A stretch of 64,000 bases of DNA from UBA3210 sp048359995 (GTDB lineage Bacteria; Bacillota_I; Bacilli_A; RFN20; CAG-449), in assembly GCA_048359995.1 (NCBI GenBank), contig DBGCPK010000010.1:1-64000 (forward strand), read 5' to 3'. This document shows, piece after piece, positions 9,460-17,204 of the stretch; the first letter of the stretch is position 1, and each line of letters begins with the position of its first letter. The notes beneath the pieces are model-generated. The model ran no database searches, had not been told where the DNA came from, and saw only the letters and a list, made by a program, of their open reading frames with translations. Made by a program: the position numbers and the translations under genes.

Positions 9460-9538
9460 TTATTTAATGCACAGCTCTATAGTTTTATTGCATGTAAAAT
9501 CAGAGAACATATGCAGTAAATGAAATCAAATGTATAAA

Positions 9539-9570
9539 TTCCCTTATTTGTAGAATAATATTAAGGGGAA
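9539..9570. repeat. Fic operator-like palindromic site, copy 1
   Basis: TTCCCTTATTT, 11 bases, then TTAAGGGGAA. The two arms are nearly inverted copies of each other (CCCTTA/TAAGGGG). The same arms with exactly 11 bases between them recur at 9592-9623 and, on the opposite strand, at 10705-10736. Confidence 0.65.
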
Positions 9571-9584
9571 CTGATGTTAAAATA

Positions 9585-9613
9585 TTGATTTTTGCCTTAT
9601 TTTATGATATAAT
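9585..9613 (+). promoter_or_regulatory. Promoter of the Fic gene
   Basis: TTGATT at 9585-9590, a 17-base spacer and a consensus TATAAT at 9608-9613. The Shine-Dalgarno aaaggagg and the ATG at 9638 follow at normal distances. The -10 box lies inside operator-like copy 2. Confidence 0.8.
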
Positions 9614-9623
9614 TTAAGGGAAA
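9592..9623. repeat. Fic operator-like palindromic site, copy 2 (over the -10 box)
   Basis: TTGCCTTATTT, 11 bases that contain most of TATAAT, then TTAAGGGAAA. It has the same arms and spacing as copy 1, with one mismatch per arm. A protein bound here would cover the -10 region, so the site is placed to repress. Confidence 0.7.
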
Positions 9624-9637
9624 AAGGAGGTAGTGAA

Positions 9638-10684
9638 ATGAGAACATTTAATTACTCAAAAATCAGGGAACAAAAATGGGATAGCGAAATACTTGGTCTA
9701 ATTGCTGCTATTTATAAAGAAGCAGGAAAACAAGAATTGTATTTAAAACAACGTCCTGAAGAACTAGAAAAACTTGTTGAAATAGCAAAAGTGCAAAGTA
9801 CTGAATCATCTAATGCTATCGAGGGTATTAGAACAACTAATACTAGAATAAAACAACTTATGGCAGACAAAACGACACCAAAAAATAGAGATGAACAGGA
9901 AATTGCAGGGTATCGTGACGTGCTTGGTATTATCCATGAAAGTTTTGATGCAGTTCCAATAACGCCAAATTATATTCTTCAACTACACAAGGTTCTTTAT
10001 AGTTATATGCGAAATCCAAGTGCCGGAAAGACTAAGAGTGTGCAGAATTATATAAGTGCCACATATCCCGATGGTAGAGTGGAAACAATTTTTACTCCGC
10101 TAGATGCATTTGAAACACCAACAGCACTGCAATCAATTTGTGATGAATATAATCGAGTGATAGGAAATATGGAAGTAGAACCATTGATTGTTATTCCAAC
10201 ATTTATTCATGACTTTCTTTGTATCCATCCATTTAATGATGGAAATGGAAGAATGAGTAGATTACTTACTACTTTACTTTTATACCATAATGGTTTTTAT
10301 GTGGGTAAGTATATTTCATTAGAAGCCAAGATAGCAAAAAATAAAGACTTGTACTATGATGCTCTTGGTCAAGCACAATGTGGATGGCATGAAGGAACGG
10401 AAGATGTAACGTCTTTTATTAAATATCTACTAGGCACAATTCTTTCTGCATATAAAGATTTTGAAGAACGTTTTGCACTTGTAGAAACTAAACTTCCTGC
10501 TATTGAAATTGTAAGACGTGCATCAATGAATAAAATTGGAAGATTTAAAAAACAAGATATTATCGAACTTTGTCCTTCACTTAGCATTAGTTCAGTCGAA
10601 GGTGCATTGCGTAAATTAGTGGAATATGGAGAGCTAAAACGTGAAGGCAATGGCAAATCCATTTGTTATTTTAAATTAAAATAG
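9638..10684 (+). CDS. Fic family protein with C-terminal winged helix
   Basis: A 348-residue Fic protein, a family that usually transfers AMP from ATP to a target hydroxyl. The catalytic motif HPFNDGNGRMSR is at about residues 195-206, with the catalytic His and complete anion loop. The N-terminal helix has SNAIEG (about 66-71), matching the S/T-x-x-x-E-G inhibitory motif of class II Fic proteins, so it is self-inhibited. Residues about 285-348 look like a winged helix (IGRFKKQDIIELCPSLSISSVEGALRKLVEYGEL). The gene is intact among IS21 and phage ruins and has its own promoter. Three operator-like sites flank it. The winged helix may bind these sites for autoregulation, which is inference. Confidence 0.9.
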   Translation: MRTFNYSKIREQKWDSEILGLIAAIYKEAGKQELYLKQRPEELEKLVEIAKVQSTESSNAIEGIRTTNTRIKQLMADKTTPKNRDEQEIAGYRDVLGIIHESFDAVPITPNYILQLHKVLYSYMRNPSAGKTKSVQNYISATYPDGRVETIFTPLDAFETPTALQSICDEYNRVIGNMEVEPLIVIPTFIHDFLCIHPFNDGNGRMSRLLTTLLLYHNGFYVGKYISLEAKIAKNKDLYYDALGQAQCGWHEGTEDVTSFIKYLLGTILSAYKDFEERFALVETKLPAIEIVRRASMNKIGRFKKQDIIELCPSLSISSVEGALRKLVEYGELKREGNGKSICYFKLK

Positions 10685-10704
10685 AATACCCTTAATTTTA
10701 AAGT

Positions 10705-10736
10705 TTCCCCTTAAAACAATTATTAAAATAAGGGAA
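10705..10736. repeat. Fic operator-like palindromic site, copy 3 (inverted)
   Basis: TTCCCCTTAA, 11 bases, then AAATAAGGGAA. This is the reverse-complement form of copies 1 and 2 with the same 11-base spacing, and lies 20 bases after the Fic stop codon. With copy 1 it also forms an inverted pair around the whole gene. It can fold into an imperfect hairpin and might double as a transcription terminator. Confidence 0.65.
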
Positions 10737-10810
10737 ATCAAGCGTGAATGTGAGCATCTATCGAAAAGGTAGGTGCTTTTATTATGTCAAAATTCAAAGG
10801 AGGAAACCAC

Positions 10811-10935
10811 ATGGGAATATTTAAAAAGAAAGCAAGAGATAAACCACAAAAAAAACTATAGGCGGTTCCTATTCATTTTTTTATGGGTGGTCAAGTACAG
10901 GAAAATCAGTAACTGAACGAAGTGCTATGCAATGA
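10811..10935 (+). pseudogene. Phage portal protein N-terminal remnant
   Basis: After a ggaggaaacc site the start codon gives MGIFKKKARDKPQKK, and in a shifted frame GGSYSFFYGWSSTGKSVTER and SAMQ, ending at TGA. The pattern of a short basic MGIF-K start followed by GSYSFFxGxxxxGKxVxERSAMQ is the typical beginning of HK97-type phage portal proteins. Only about 40 codons remain and a one-base shift splits them, so this is debris of a prophage. Family call is from memory of the motif. Confidence 0.6.
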
Positions 10936-11218
10936 TGCGATTAGGTTTATCAAAAGAATGAGAGAACAAAAATCAAGGTATGTATATCCACAATGTAGAA
11001 AACTAGATAGAATGCGAAAGTACTATAGTGATAAAAAGATAGTTGAAGGTCTAAAGTATTGTCTAAGCATTGAAGTATGTACAGTAATTGAATTAAGTTC
11101 TTGGCTAGTAATGGATATGGGAATAGATATTGCTAAACCAAGCATACATACTATTAGACATTATAAAGATAGAGCATTAGAAATAGAAAAGGAGTTAAAA
11201 GGAAATGGCAGAAGCTAA
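10922..11218 (+). pseudogene. istA: IS21-family transposase istA, C-terminal part
   Basis: A 98-codon open frame (YVYPQCRKLDRMRKYYSDKK, IVEGLKYCLSIEVCTVIELS, IHTIRHYKDRALEIEKELKG) that ends four codons after the start of an istB-like frame, the usual overlap of IS21 istA and istB. It lacks the helix-turn-helix and DDE core, which are found in the fragment at 8840-9459. The resemblance to the IstA tail is moderate. The position directly before istB is the main support. Confidence 0.6.
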
Positions 11219-11811
11219 AGAAATACAACAATCAGCTAGAATTCTTAATTTACAGAATATCGCTAATGGTGAAATTGATTTAAATGATGAAAAACTTTCT
11301 AATAAAGATTACATCTATAGTATTCTTTTACAAGAAGTCAATATTAGAAATGCTAATAAACTTAAAGATATAAGAAAACAGGCAAGACTTCCTGAAAAGG
11401 TATTTGACAAGACTAGAATCACAGAAGGATTAAAATGGCAATTAGATAAACTAAGTTTATTTGATTTTGCCTCAGCTAGAAAACAGCTTTATCGTTGGAG
11501 ATTGTTCTACAGGTAAAACATCACTTGCGGTAACAATAGGAAATGAGGCTGTTGAAAAAGGTGCTAGAGTTATTTACATAAAGTTCGATGATTTGCTAGA
11601 AGAACAAAAATTAAAAAAGAAAATATGGAATTACATATTAAATGCAGATTTAGTTATTGGAGATGAACTATTTTATATGACACCAACAGAGGAAGAATTA
11701 GAACAAGCCTATAAGATTATGATGTTTTTACATGAAACAAGAAGCTTGATACTCATTACGAATTCGCATTTAGTTGAAACACTTCAAAAAAGATTAATAC
11801 ACGGAGCATAA
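11205..11811 (+). pseudogene. istB: IS21-family ATPase istB, frameshifted
   Basis: The 5' frame (11205 to about 11470) encodes the helical N-terminal part, ending near LKWQLDKLSLFDF. After a shift at about 11470-11480 the ATPase core continues: Walker A VGDCSTGKTSLAV, then RVIYIKFDDLLEE, Walker-B-like LVIGDELFYMTPT and the sensor-like LILITNSHL. IstB is the AAA+ helper that activates the IstA transposase. The shift, a likely internal deletion between FDDLLEE and the Walker B region, and the truncated istA make this IS21 copy inactive. Confidence 0.75.
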
Positions 11812-12165
11812 CTTGATAATAATTTGATCAGTTGGCTCAAGCATATCTGCTTTCTTCTTGAACCAAGTGACAAGACTGTTATCCTTTTGAACGAGGAAAC
11901 ACAATCGAAACATGTTCCTACGAATTATTCTCACAAAATGCTGAAAAGGTTGCAATGAGTGAGAATAAAACCGTATATAGGGGGTAGGGGAGGTCAAATC
12001 TCTACACCTATTTTAAGGGGACATCGGGCTGGGGTTTCGTGTGTAAAAATTGGAGTTCAAACGATTTTTAGATTTATGGGAATGCCCCAAACAAAGGTAT
12101 CTCAAAACCAAAATCAAAAGTTTTTATTGACGATATTATACCTGATGGAATTTAAAAAAATACAC
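11812..12165. other. Gap with possible prophage terminase-side debris
   Basis: The gap holds no intact gene. The stretch 11975-12060 (ggggtaggggaggtcaaatc and following, ending near aaattggagttc) is G-rich and resembles the short segment that precedes terminase genes in many Bacillota prophages. The portal remnant lies 1 kb away. This is recognised from memory and is weak. Open frames across it show no family resemblance. Confidence 0.3.
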
Positions 12166-12248
12166 AAATTGAAAATTTCGGCATTTTGCGACAAAAACAA
12201 TTTGAAATTTTCGGCAAATTAAATAGTATAAAATTTGAAATTTTCGGC
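12166..12248. repeat. Three direct repeats phased at 33 bp before the AAA_14 gene
   Basis: Copies at 12166-12182 (aaattgaaaatttcggc), 12199-12215 and 12232-12248 (both aatttgaaattttcggc). Start-to-start distance is exactly 33 bp twice, about three DNA turns, so the copies face the same side of the helix. Copy 3 includes the -35 box TTGAAA. The layout is that of a cooperative operator. Confidence 0.8.
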
Positions 12249-12263
12249 GATGCATGATATAAT
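12235..12263 (+). promoter_or_regulatory. Promoter of the AAA_14/DUF4143 gene
   Basis: TTGAAA at 12235-12240, a 17-base spacer and a perfect TATAAT at 12258-12263. The Shine-Dalgarno tggaggt and the ATG at 12287 follow. The -35 box is embedded in the third 33-bp-phased repeat. Confidence 0.85.
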
Positions 12264-12286
12264 GGTATCAAAAATGGAGGTTTAAT

Positions 12287-13627
12287 ATGGCTGAAAGAAT
12301 TTTTGAACGTAAAATATATCAAAAGATGTTAGATTGGAAGAGGGATTTTGATGGAAAAACCGCTCTTTTGATTAAAGGTGCGAGACGTGTCGGTAAATCT
12401 ACAATAGCAGAAGAATTTGCTCAAAAAGAATATTCAAGTTATATTCTTATAGATTTTTCTATTGCATCTAAGGAAGTACATGATTTATTTAAAGATTTGT
12501 CGAATTTAAATTATTTATTCTTACGTCTTCAACTCATTTATCATGTGAATTTAGAAGAAAGAAAATCAGTTATTATTTTTGATGAAGTTCAAAGAGAACC
12601 TCTCGCTAGGCAAGCGATTAAACATTTAGTAAAAGATGGAAGATACGATTATATTGAGACTGGCTCACTATTATCTATAAAAAAGAATGTTGAAAAAATT
12701 GTTATTCCAAGTGAAGAAACAAGAATTGAAATGGTGCCTATGGATTATGAGGAGTTTCGTTGGGCGTTAGGGGATAAAACTACAATTCCTATGCTTAGAA
12801 CTGCTTTTGAAAATAGAGTATCATTAGGTGATGATATTAATCGAAGAATGATGCGTGATTTTAGGCTATATATGTTGGTTGGAGGAATGCCTCAGGCAGT
12901 AAACGAATATATAGATACAAATAATTTCAGCAAAGTGGATCAGGTAAAACGTTCCATATTAGAACTATATCAAGATGATTTTAGAAAAATAGATACAACA
13001 GGAAGAGCATCATTGATGTTTTCGGCAATCCCGTCAGAACTTGCCAAAAGTGCATCAAGATACCAAGTGTCAAGTGTTATTGCTAATGAAAAACCTGATC
13101 GAGTGCTAGGAATTGTTGCGGATATGAAAGATTCCTTGACGGTTACGATTGCTTATCATGCAAATGACCCTAGTGCAGGAATGTCATTACACGAAGATAT
13201 CGGTAGATATAAAATGTTCGTGGGAGATACGGGATTATTCACGACACTTGCGTTTATGGATAAGAATTTTACAGAGAATGTTATCTATGAGAAACTTTTG
13301 AGTAACAAACTTGATACTGATTTGGGATACCTATATGAAAATATGGTTGCGCAAATGCTGTATGCAACAGGTAATAAATTGTTTTACTATACATTCCCTA
13401 AAGAGAATTCAAGTCATAACTATGAAGTCGATTTCTTAATTGCAAAAAGGAACAAGATATGTCCTATTGAAGTAAAGTCTTCAGGATATAAAACTCATGC
13501 ATCTATTGATGCGTTTATAAATAAGTTTTCAGGTAAAACAGGACAAAGATATTTAGTGTATACTAAGGATTTAAGAAAAGACGGCGAATTACTTTGTATA
13601 CCGATTTATATGACAATGTTTTTATAA
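12287..13627 (+). CDS. AAA_14/DUF4143 ATP-binding protein
   Basis: A 446-residue protein of the archaeal-type AAA_14 + DUF4143 family common in gut bacteria. Walker A is GARRVGKSTIAEEF (about residues 31-44), Walker B SVIIFDEVQREP (about 100-111), and the sensor region YIETGSLLSI. The DUF4143 part ends in a restriction-endonuclease-like fold with EVDFLIA and PIEVKSSGYK (about 385-410), the D-x(n)-E-x-K arrangement of that nuclease fold. Family function is not established; some members are suspected in mobile-element conflict. The promoter overlaps three phased repeats. A decayed relative lies at 14264-14807. Confidence 0.85.
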   Translation: MAERIFERKIYQKMLDWKRDFDGKTALLIKGARRVGKSTIAEEFAQKEYSSYILIDFSIASKEVHDLFKDLSNLNYLFLRLQLIYHVNLEERKSVIIFDEVQREPLARQAIKHLVKDGRYDYIETGSLLSIKKNVEKIVIPSEETRIEMVPMDYEEFRWALGDKTTIPMLRTAFENRVSLGDDINRRMMRDFRLYMLVGGMPQAVNEYIDTNNFSKVDQVKRSILELYQDDFRKIDTTGRASLMFSAIPSELAKSASRYQVSSVIANEKPDRVLGIVADMKDSLTVTIAYHANDPSAGMSLHEDIGRYKMFVGDTGLFTTLAFMDKNFTENVIYEKLLSNKLDTDLGYLYENMVAQMLYATGNKLFYYTFPKENSSHNYEVDFLIAKRNKICPIEVKSSGYKTHASIDAFINKFSGKTGQRYLVYTKDLRKDGELLCIPIYMTMFL

Positions 13628-14263
13628 AAATACTAAATTAAATATAATGGTCGAAAGCATCAGAAGATTTATTAATGCTTATGGAAATTTTGGCTTCATA
13701 TGTTTCTCTTTTTTAAGAGTAACTTTATTAATTCTTCTTTGCTTAATTCTTGGCCATTTACTTCTTTTCTCATATATTTATTATGACAAAAAATGCCCGA
13801 TTTTTCGAGCGTTTTAACTGTTTTTAATAAAAATCTTTATATCATTAGGATTAAAAGTATAAAAAATCCGAACGAAAAAACACAGTAGATTAAAAAACTA
13901 ATGAGTCACCCTTTCTGGAGTCTATTTTAATCAAACAGTTTCAAAGAGAATGATTTTTAACAAAAATAAAAAGAAATCTAAAATAGCTTCTAAATGACTG
14001 CTTCTGATCTCTAAATTTTGGTGCAAAGGAATATTCCATACTCTACCAATTCGATAATAATTGGGGGGGGGTTATCGTTATCATAAAGATTTGCAAATCT
14101 ACTCATTTTTTCGATACTACGCACAGTATGTAGGTTCATTGTTATTGTTATACGGCAATATAGCGTTTCTCCATTATAATCGAATTTTATAAATTCATCT
14201 AGGTCGTATTTTTTATATACTCCTTATTAGCCAAAATTAAAATTTTTTTGTTTTTTGTCACAG
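13628..14263. other. Gap with an unidentified coding remnant and a G9 tract
   Basis: On the minus strand 14011-14223 is a 70-codon frame without an early start (YKKYDLDEFIKFDYNGETLY, then TMNLHTVRSIEKM), probably a gene remnant of unknown family. It contains a run of nine C (nine G at 14063-14071 on the plus strand). A 25-codon minus-strand frame (MRKEVNGQELSKEELIKLLL) lies near 13700-13780. No RNA gene was recognised. Confidence 0.35.
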
Positions 14264-14807
14264 CTATTTATCGAGCAACCAATCTGCAATTTCAATAATT
14301 CTGACACCATCATATTGATACTCAGAATCTCGTGTTCTTGAAATTATCATCTTAGGATAAGCATCGTTAATTTTGAGAAGTGGTGATACTTCTCTTTCAA
14401 GTGTTTTTTCTTCGGTGATGTTATCCGAAACTTGAATATAGATTTTTTCGTTATGTTTAATCGCCACAAAATCTATTTCTTTCTTATATAAAACACCGAC
14501 ATACACATCATACCCTCTACGGAGCAACTCTATTCAAGTATTCTGCCTCTATCAAGGTTTTTAGTGCCAAGTTTTGTATAGCGAAATGTATGGTCGCTTA
14601 AATAATATTTATCATTGGTAGAAAGATATATTTTTTACCCTTAATATCGTATCTACGAACTTTATAGAAAGCAAAGGCATTACAAAGATACTGCATATAT
14701 GAGCCAACTGTTGTGTGATGTATCTTTTCTTGAACTTTACTCAATGTGGCTGTGATATTTCTTGCAGAAGATAAATTAGAAATATTGTTATAGAAAATAT
14801 ATGGTAG
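14264..14807 (-). pseudogene. Decayed AAA_14/DUF4143 protein, C-terminal part
   Basis: Three frames join to give the typical DUF4143 order: TTVGSYMQYLCNAFAFYKVR and RYDIKGKKY (ending about 14640), then YLSDHTFRYTKLGTKNLDRG and RILE (about 14600-14540), then LLRRGYDVYVGVLYKKEIDF and IQVS to the stop at 14264. The nuclease-like part keeps EIDFVA but the ATPase half is missing, and at least two frameshifts are needed. It is a dead paralogue, of a different subgroup from the intact gene at 12287 and on the opposite strand. Confidence 0.7.
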
Positions 14808-15000
14808 GAAGGTAAGCGGTGGTTTCAGATGATAATGCTGATGTTCCATATGCAGAATATACAAAACAAGATTTCGATAAATATTTAATGTCAATGTTTA
14901 TAAGCCATAAATTAGACTGTTTATGTACTCAATTATGGATGTAATCGGCTTTTTAGCATAACAACTGTTAAACTCGAGTATTTTTATTATGTTTATTATA

Positions 15001-15009
15001 TGTTATAAT
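15001..15009 (+). promoter_or_regulatory. Extended -10 promoter element of the Wadjet operon
   Basis: TGTTATAAT, a consensus -10 with the TG extension, 30 bases before the jetA ATG. No good -35 box is visible at the normal distance, which fits an extended -10 promoter. Confidence 0.6.
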
Positions 15010-15038
15010 TGATACACGAAGAAACGGAGCACTGACTT

Positions 15039-16403
15039 ATGGAACTATTTAGCGCGGTTAATCCTAGACTATTTAGTATTTTAAATTGCCCAAATCAATC
15101 TATTTATGCAAGTATTATTATTGAATTGTACACATATATTGATGAATTAACTGATAAAAATGAAAATACAAAAGGCAATGTTAAAGAAAAAATAAATCAA
15201 ATATTATTGCGTAAAGTTTTATACGCTTGGGACGATGATCTTTCATCCGATACTAAATCACGTGCCAATATTATTTATAATCGATTAAAAAATGATGGAT
15301 GGATATTTGAAGAACAACAGGAGAACTTTGAATATCAAGTTAATTTTTATGATGCACCAAGAAGGATTATCGAAAGCTTAATTGGCATCCAAAATAATGA
15401 AAGTATTCCCTATAGTGGAATTGTTACTTCAATTAGAAATAAACTTGATAATTTAGATCCAAATAAAGATTTATTAGAAATAATGGAATTGATTCATAGT
15501 GATATTAAAAGAATGTCAATTGAATTGAAAAGACTTAGATCAAACATCTACACTTATTATGAAAGTATCATTAAAGCTCGAGAAAATGACTTTGAAACTT
15601 TAAAAGAAGAATTAATCGCAAAATATCAAAAAACTTTTTTCGAAAAGGGATATTATAACCTAAAAGTAAATGAAACATATGTTCGTCATAGGAAAAGCAT
15701 TTTAAGAGATTTGAAAACTATTAAAGATGATGATGCTTACCTATTAAAAATGAAGGAAAGTAAAATTGATGCTAACGATAAAAGATATAATTCTTTTGAA
15801 AAAGCAAACGCTTATGTGATTTCATTAATGGAAGAATCAATCGATTTATTTGATGGCATCAAAAATACCATTTTACAAATTGATAAAAAGAATAATGCAT
15901 ATTTAAATGTTTTATTATCAAAAATTAACTTTCAAATAAATCGCTCCGATTCATTAGAAGGCATCATTAATCGAGTCCTAGAAGAAATTGTAAAAAATGA
16001 TGATGTTGAAATTACTCCATATTTAACTCAATGCATTCCGTTAACTTGCGAATCTCTTTCTCAACCAAGAAAAGAAGCATATAGAAGTCAATACCAACAA
16101 ATTATTGAAACTTTAGAAATACCTAAAAATTTAAAAGAAGAATTTGAAAGGAATATGTTAATAAATAAAGAGTATTCTTATGAAGAAATATTGCATCAAG
16201 CTAATCAATTAGTGGAGAATAAAAAATCAATCAAAGTATCGGAACTTGAGATCAATGATTATCGAGATTTAGTGAAAATTATATTGATGCTTACCTACTC
16301 AACATCAAGTGATTCAAAATATAGTTTTTTTATTCTAGATGAAAAGATGGTAAGGGTTGGTGTTAAGTTTAATGATATGGAAATAAGAAGAAAAAAGAAA
16401 TAA
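15039..16403 (+). CDS. jetA: Wadjet protein JetA (MukF-like kleisin)
   Basis: A 454-residue protein, first of four genes of an SMC-like Wadjet anti-plasmid system. It is helical with coiled coils (about residues 130-200 and 250-300) and an N-terminal winged-helix-like start (MELFSAVNPRLFSILNCPNQ, YASIIIELYTYIDELT). These are typical of JetA/DUF5716-like kleisin subunits, which bridge the two ATPase heads of JetC. The identification rests on gene order, size and the unmistakable JetC and JetD downstream. The gap to jetB is 165 bases, long for this operon type. It is otherwise intact, with a start after the weak site cggagcac. Confidence 0.85.
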   Translation: MELFSAVNPRLFSILNCPNQSIYASIIIELYTYIDELTDKNENTKGNVKEKINQILLRKVLYAWDDDLSSDTKSRANIIYNRLKNDGWIFEEQQENFEYQVNFYDAPRRIIESLIGIQNNESIPYSGIVTSIRNKLDNLDPNKDLLEIMELIHSDIKRMSIELKRLRSNIYTYYESIIKARENDFETLKEELIAKYQKTFFEKGYYNLKVNETYVRHRKSILRDLKTIKDDDAYLLKMKESKIDANDKRYNSFEKANAYVISLMEESIDLFDGIKNTILQIDKKNNAYLNVLLSKINFQINRSDSLEGIINRVLEEIVKNDDVEITPYLTQCIPLTCESLSQPRKEAYRSQYQQIIETLEIPKNLKEEFERNMLINKEYSYEEILHQANQLVENKKSIKVSELEINDYRDLVKIILMLTYSTSSDSKYSFFILDEKMVRVGVKFNDMEIRRKKK

Positions 16404-16568
16404 TAATTAAATGAAAATTCAGTTACTCGAAAATTTTGAATAACTGATAATAAAACTTATAGTGGTCAAACATTTAATTTACAAATTGTTATCGTTGTTT
16501 GGTTAAAATGAAATCTAGAAAACATATCAAAAATGTAAAAATTACATGAAGTAAAGGAGAAAATAAAC

Positions 16569-17204
16569 ATGGATAAAATGGATTATTGTAATAGATTTTA
16601 TGAAGGATATAAATTATTTAATGAGCGAGAACAAGATAAATTTAAAGTGATTGTTAATTTACTTTTACAAAAAAATTTTTATGTTTATAGTCTTTATTCG
16701 CTAGATGATTATAATTTTATGATTAAGAATTTTGATGTTTTAGAAGCTTATTTTGATTTAATGGGAGTAGAGTTAATCAACGCTCAAGTCGATCAAGTTA
16801 TCTATATCAAAAACAATATTGCTAAGAAGTTAAAGTTCTCAAAACTTGGAACTTTAATCTTTTTAATTTTATATAAAACCTATTTGACGAAAAAGCAAAA
16901 TATTTCTCTTTCAATGTATGCAACTGTATCAATTTCTTTTTTTGAATTATGTAACGAGCTTGCGAGCATTAATTATTTTAAAAATGCGAATGTTAAAGAA
17001 ATTGATATTAAGGATGAGCTCCAAATTTTAAAAAGTTATAATATCGTATCCTTTTCTTCAACAAAGGAATACCAATATATCGATATAAATATTAATCCTA
17101 CAATTAAATATGTAATTGATAGTAATGAACTTGTTGAAATAGACCATAAAATTGCTTCACTAACTGGAGGAAATAGCGATGAAGAAACACTTATCGAAAA
17201 TTAA
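16569..17204 (+). CDS. jetB: Wadjet protein JetB (MukE-like)
   Basis: A 211-residue helical protein between jetA and jetC. The start at 16569 has the site taaaggag. It resembles the DUF4194-like MukE subunit (winged helix dimer) by size and order: KLGTLIFLILYKTYLTKKQN and the C-terminal KSYNIVSF segment fit a tandem winged helix. In Wadjet, JetB binds the JetA kleisin. The last 26 bases overlap jetC, so translation is coupled. Confidence 0.85.
   Translation: MDKMDYCNRFYEGYKLFNEREQDKFKVIVNLLLQKNFYVYSLYSLDDYNFMIKNFDVLEAYFDLMGVELINAQVDQVIYIKNNIAKKLKFSKLGTLIFLILYKTYLTKKQNISLSMYATVSISFFELCNELASINYFKNANVKEIDIKDELQILKSYNIVSFSSTKEYQYIDININPTIKYVIDSNELVEIDHKIASLTGGNSDEETLIEN

Noticed and set aside
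10369..10662. Minus-strand open frame of 97 codons within the Fic gene
   Set aside because: It lies wholly inside the Fic reading frame and has no features of its own.
11959..12222. Plus-strand open frame of 87 codons
   Set aside because: No ribosome site or family; it crosses a G-rich segment and the first promoter repeats of the next gene.
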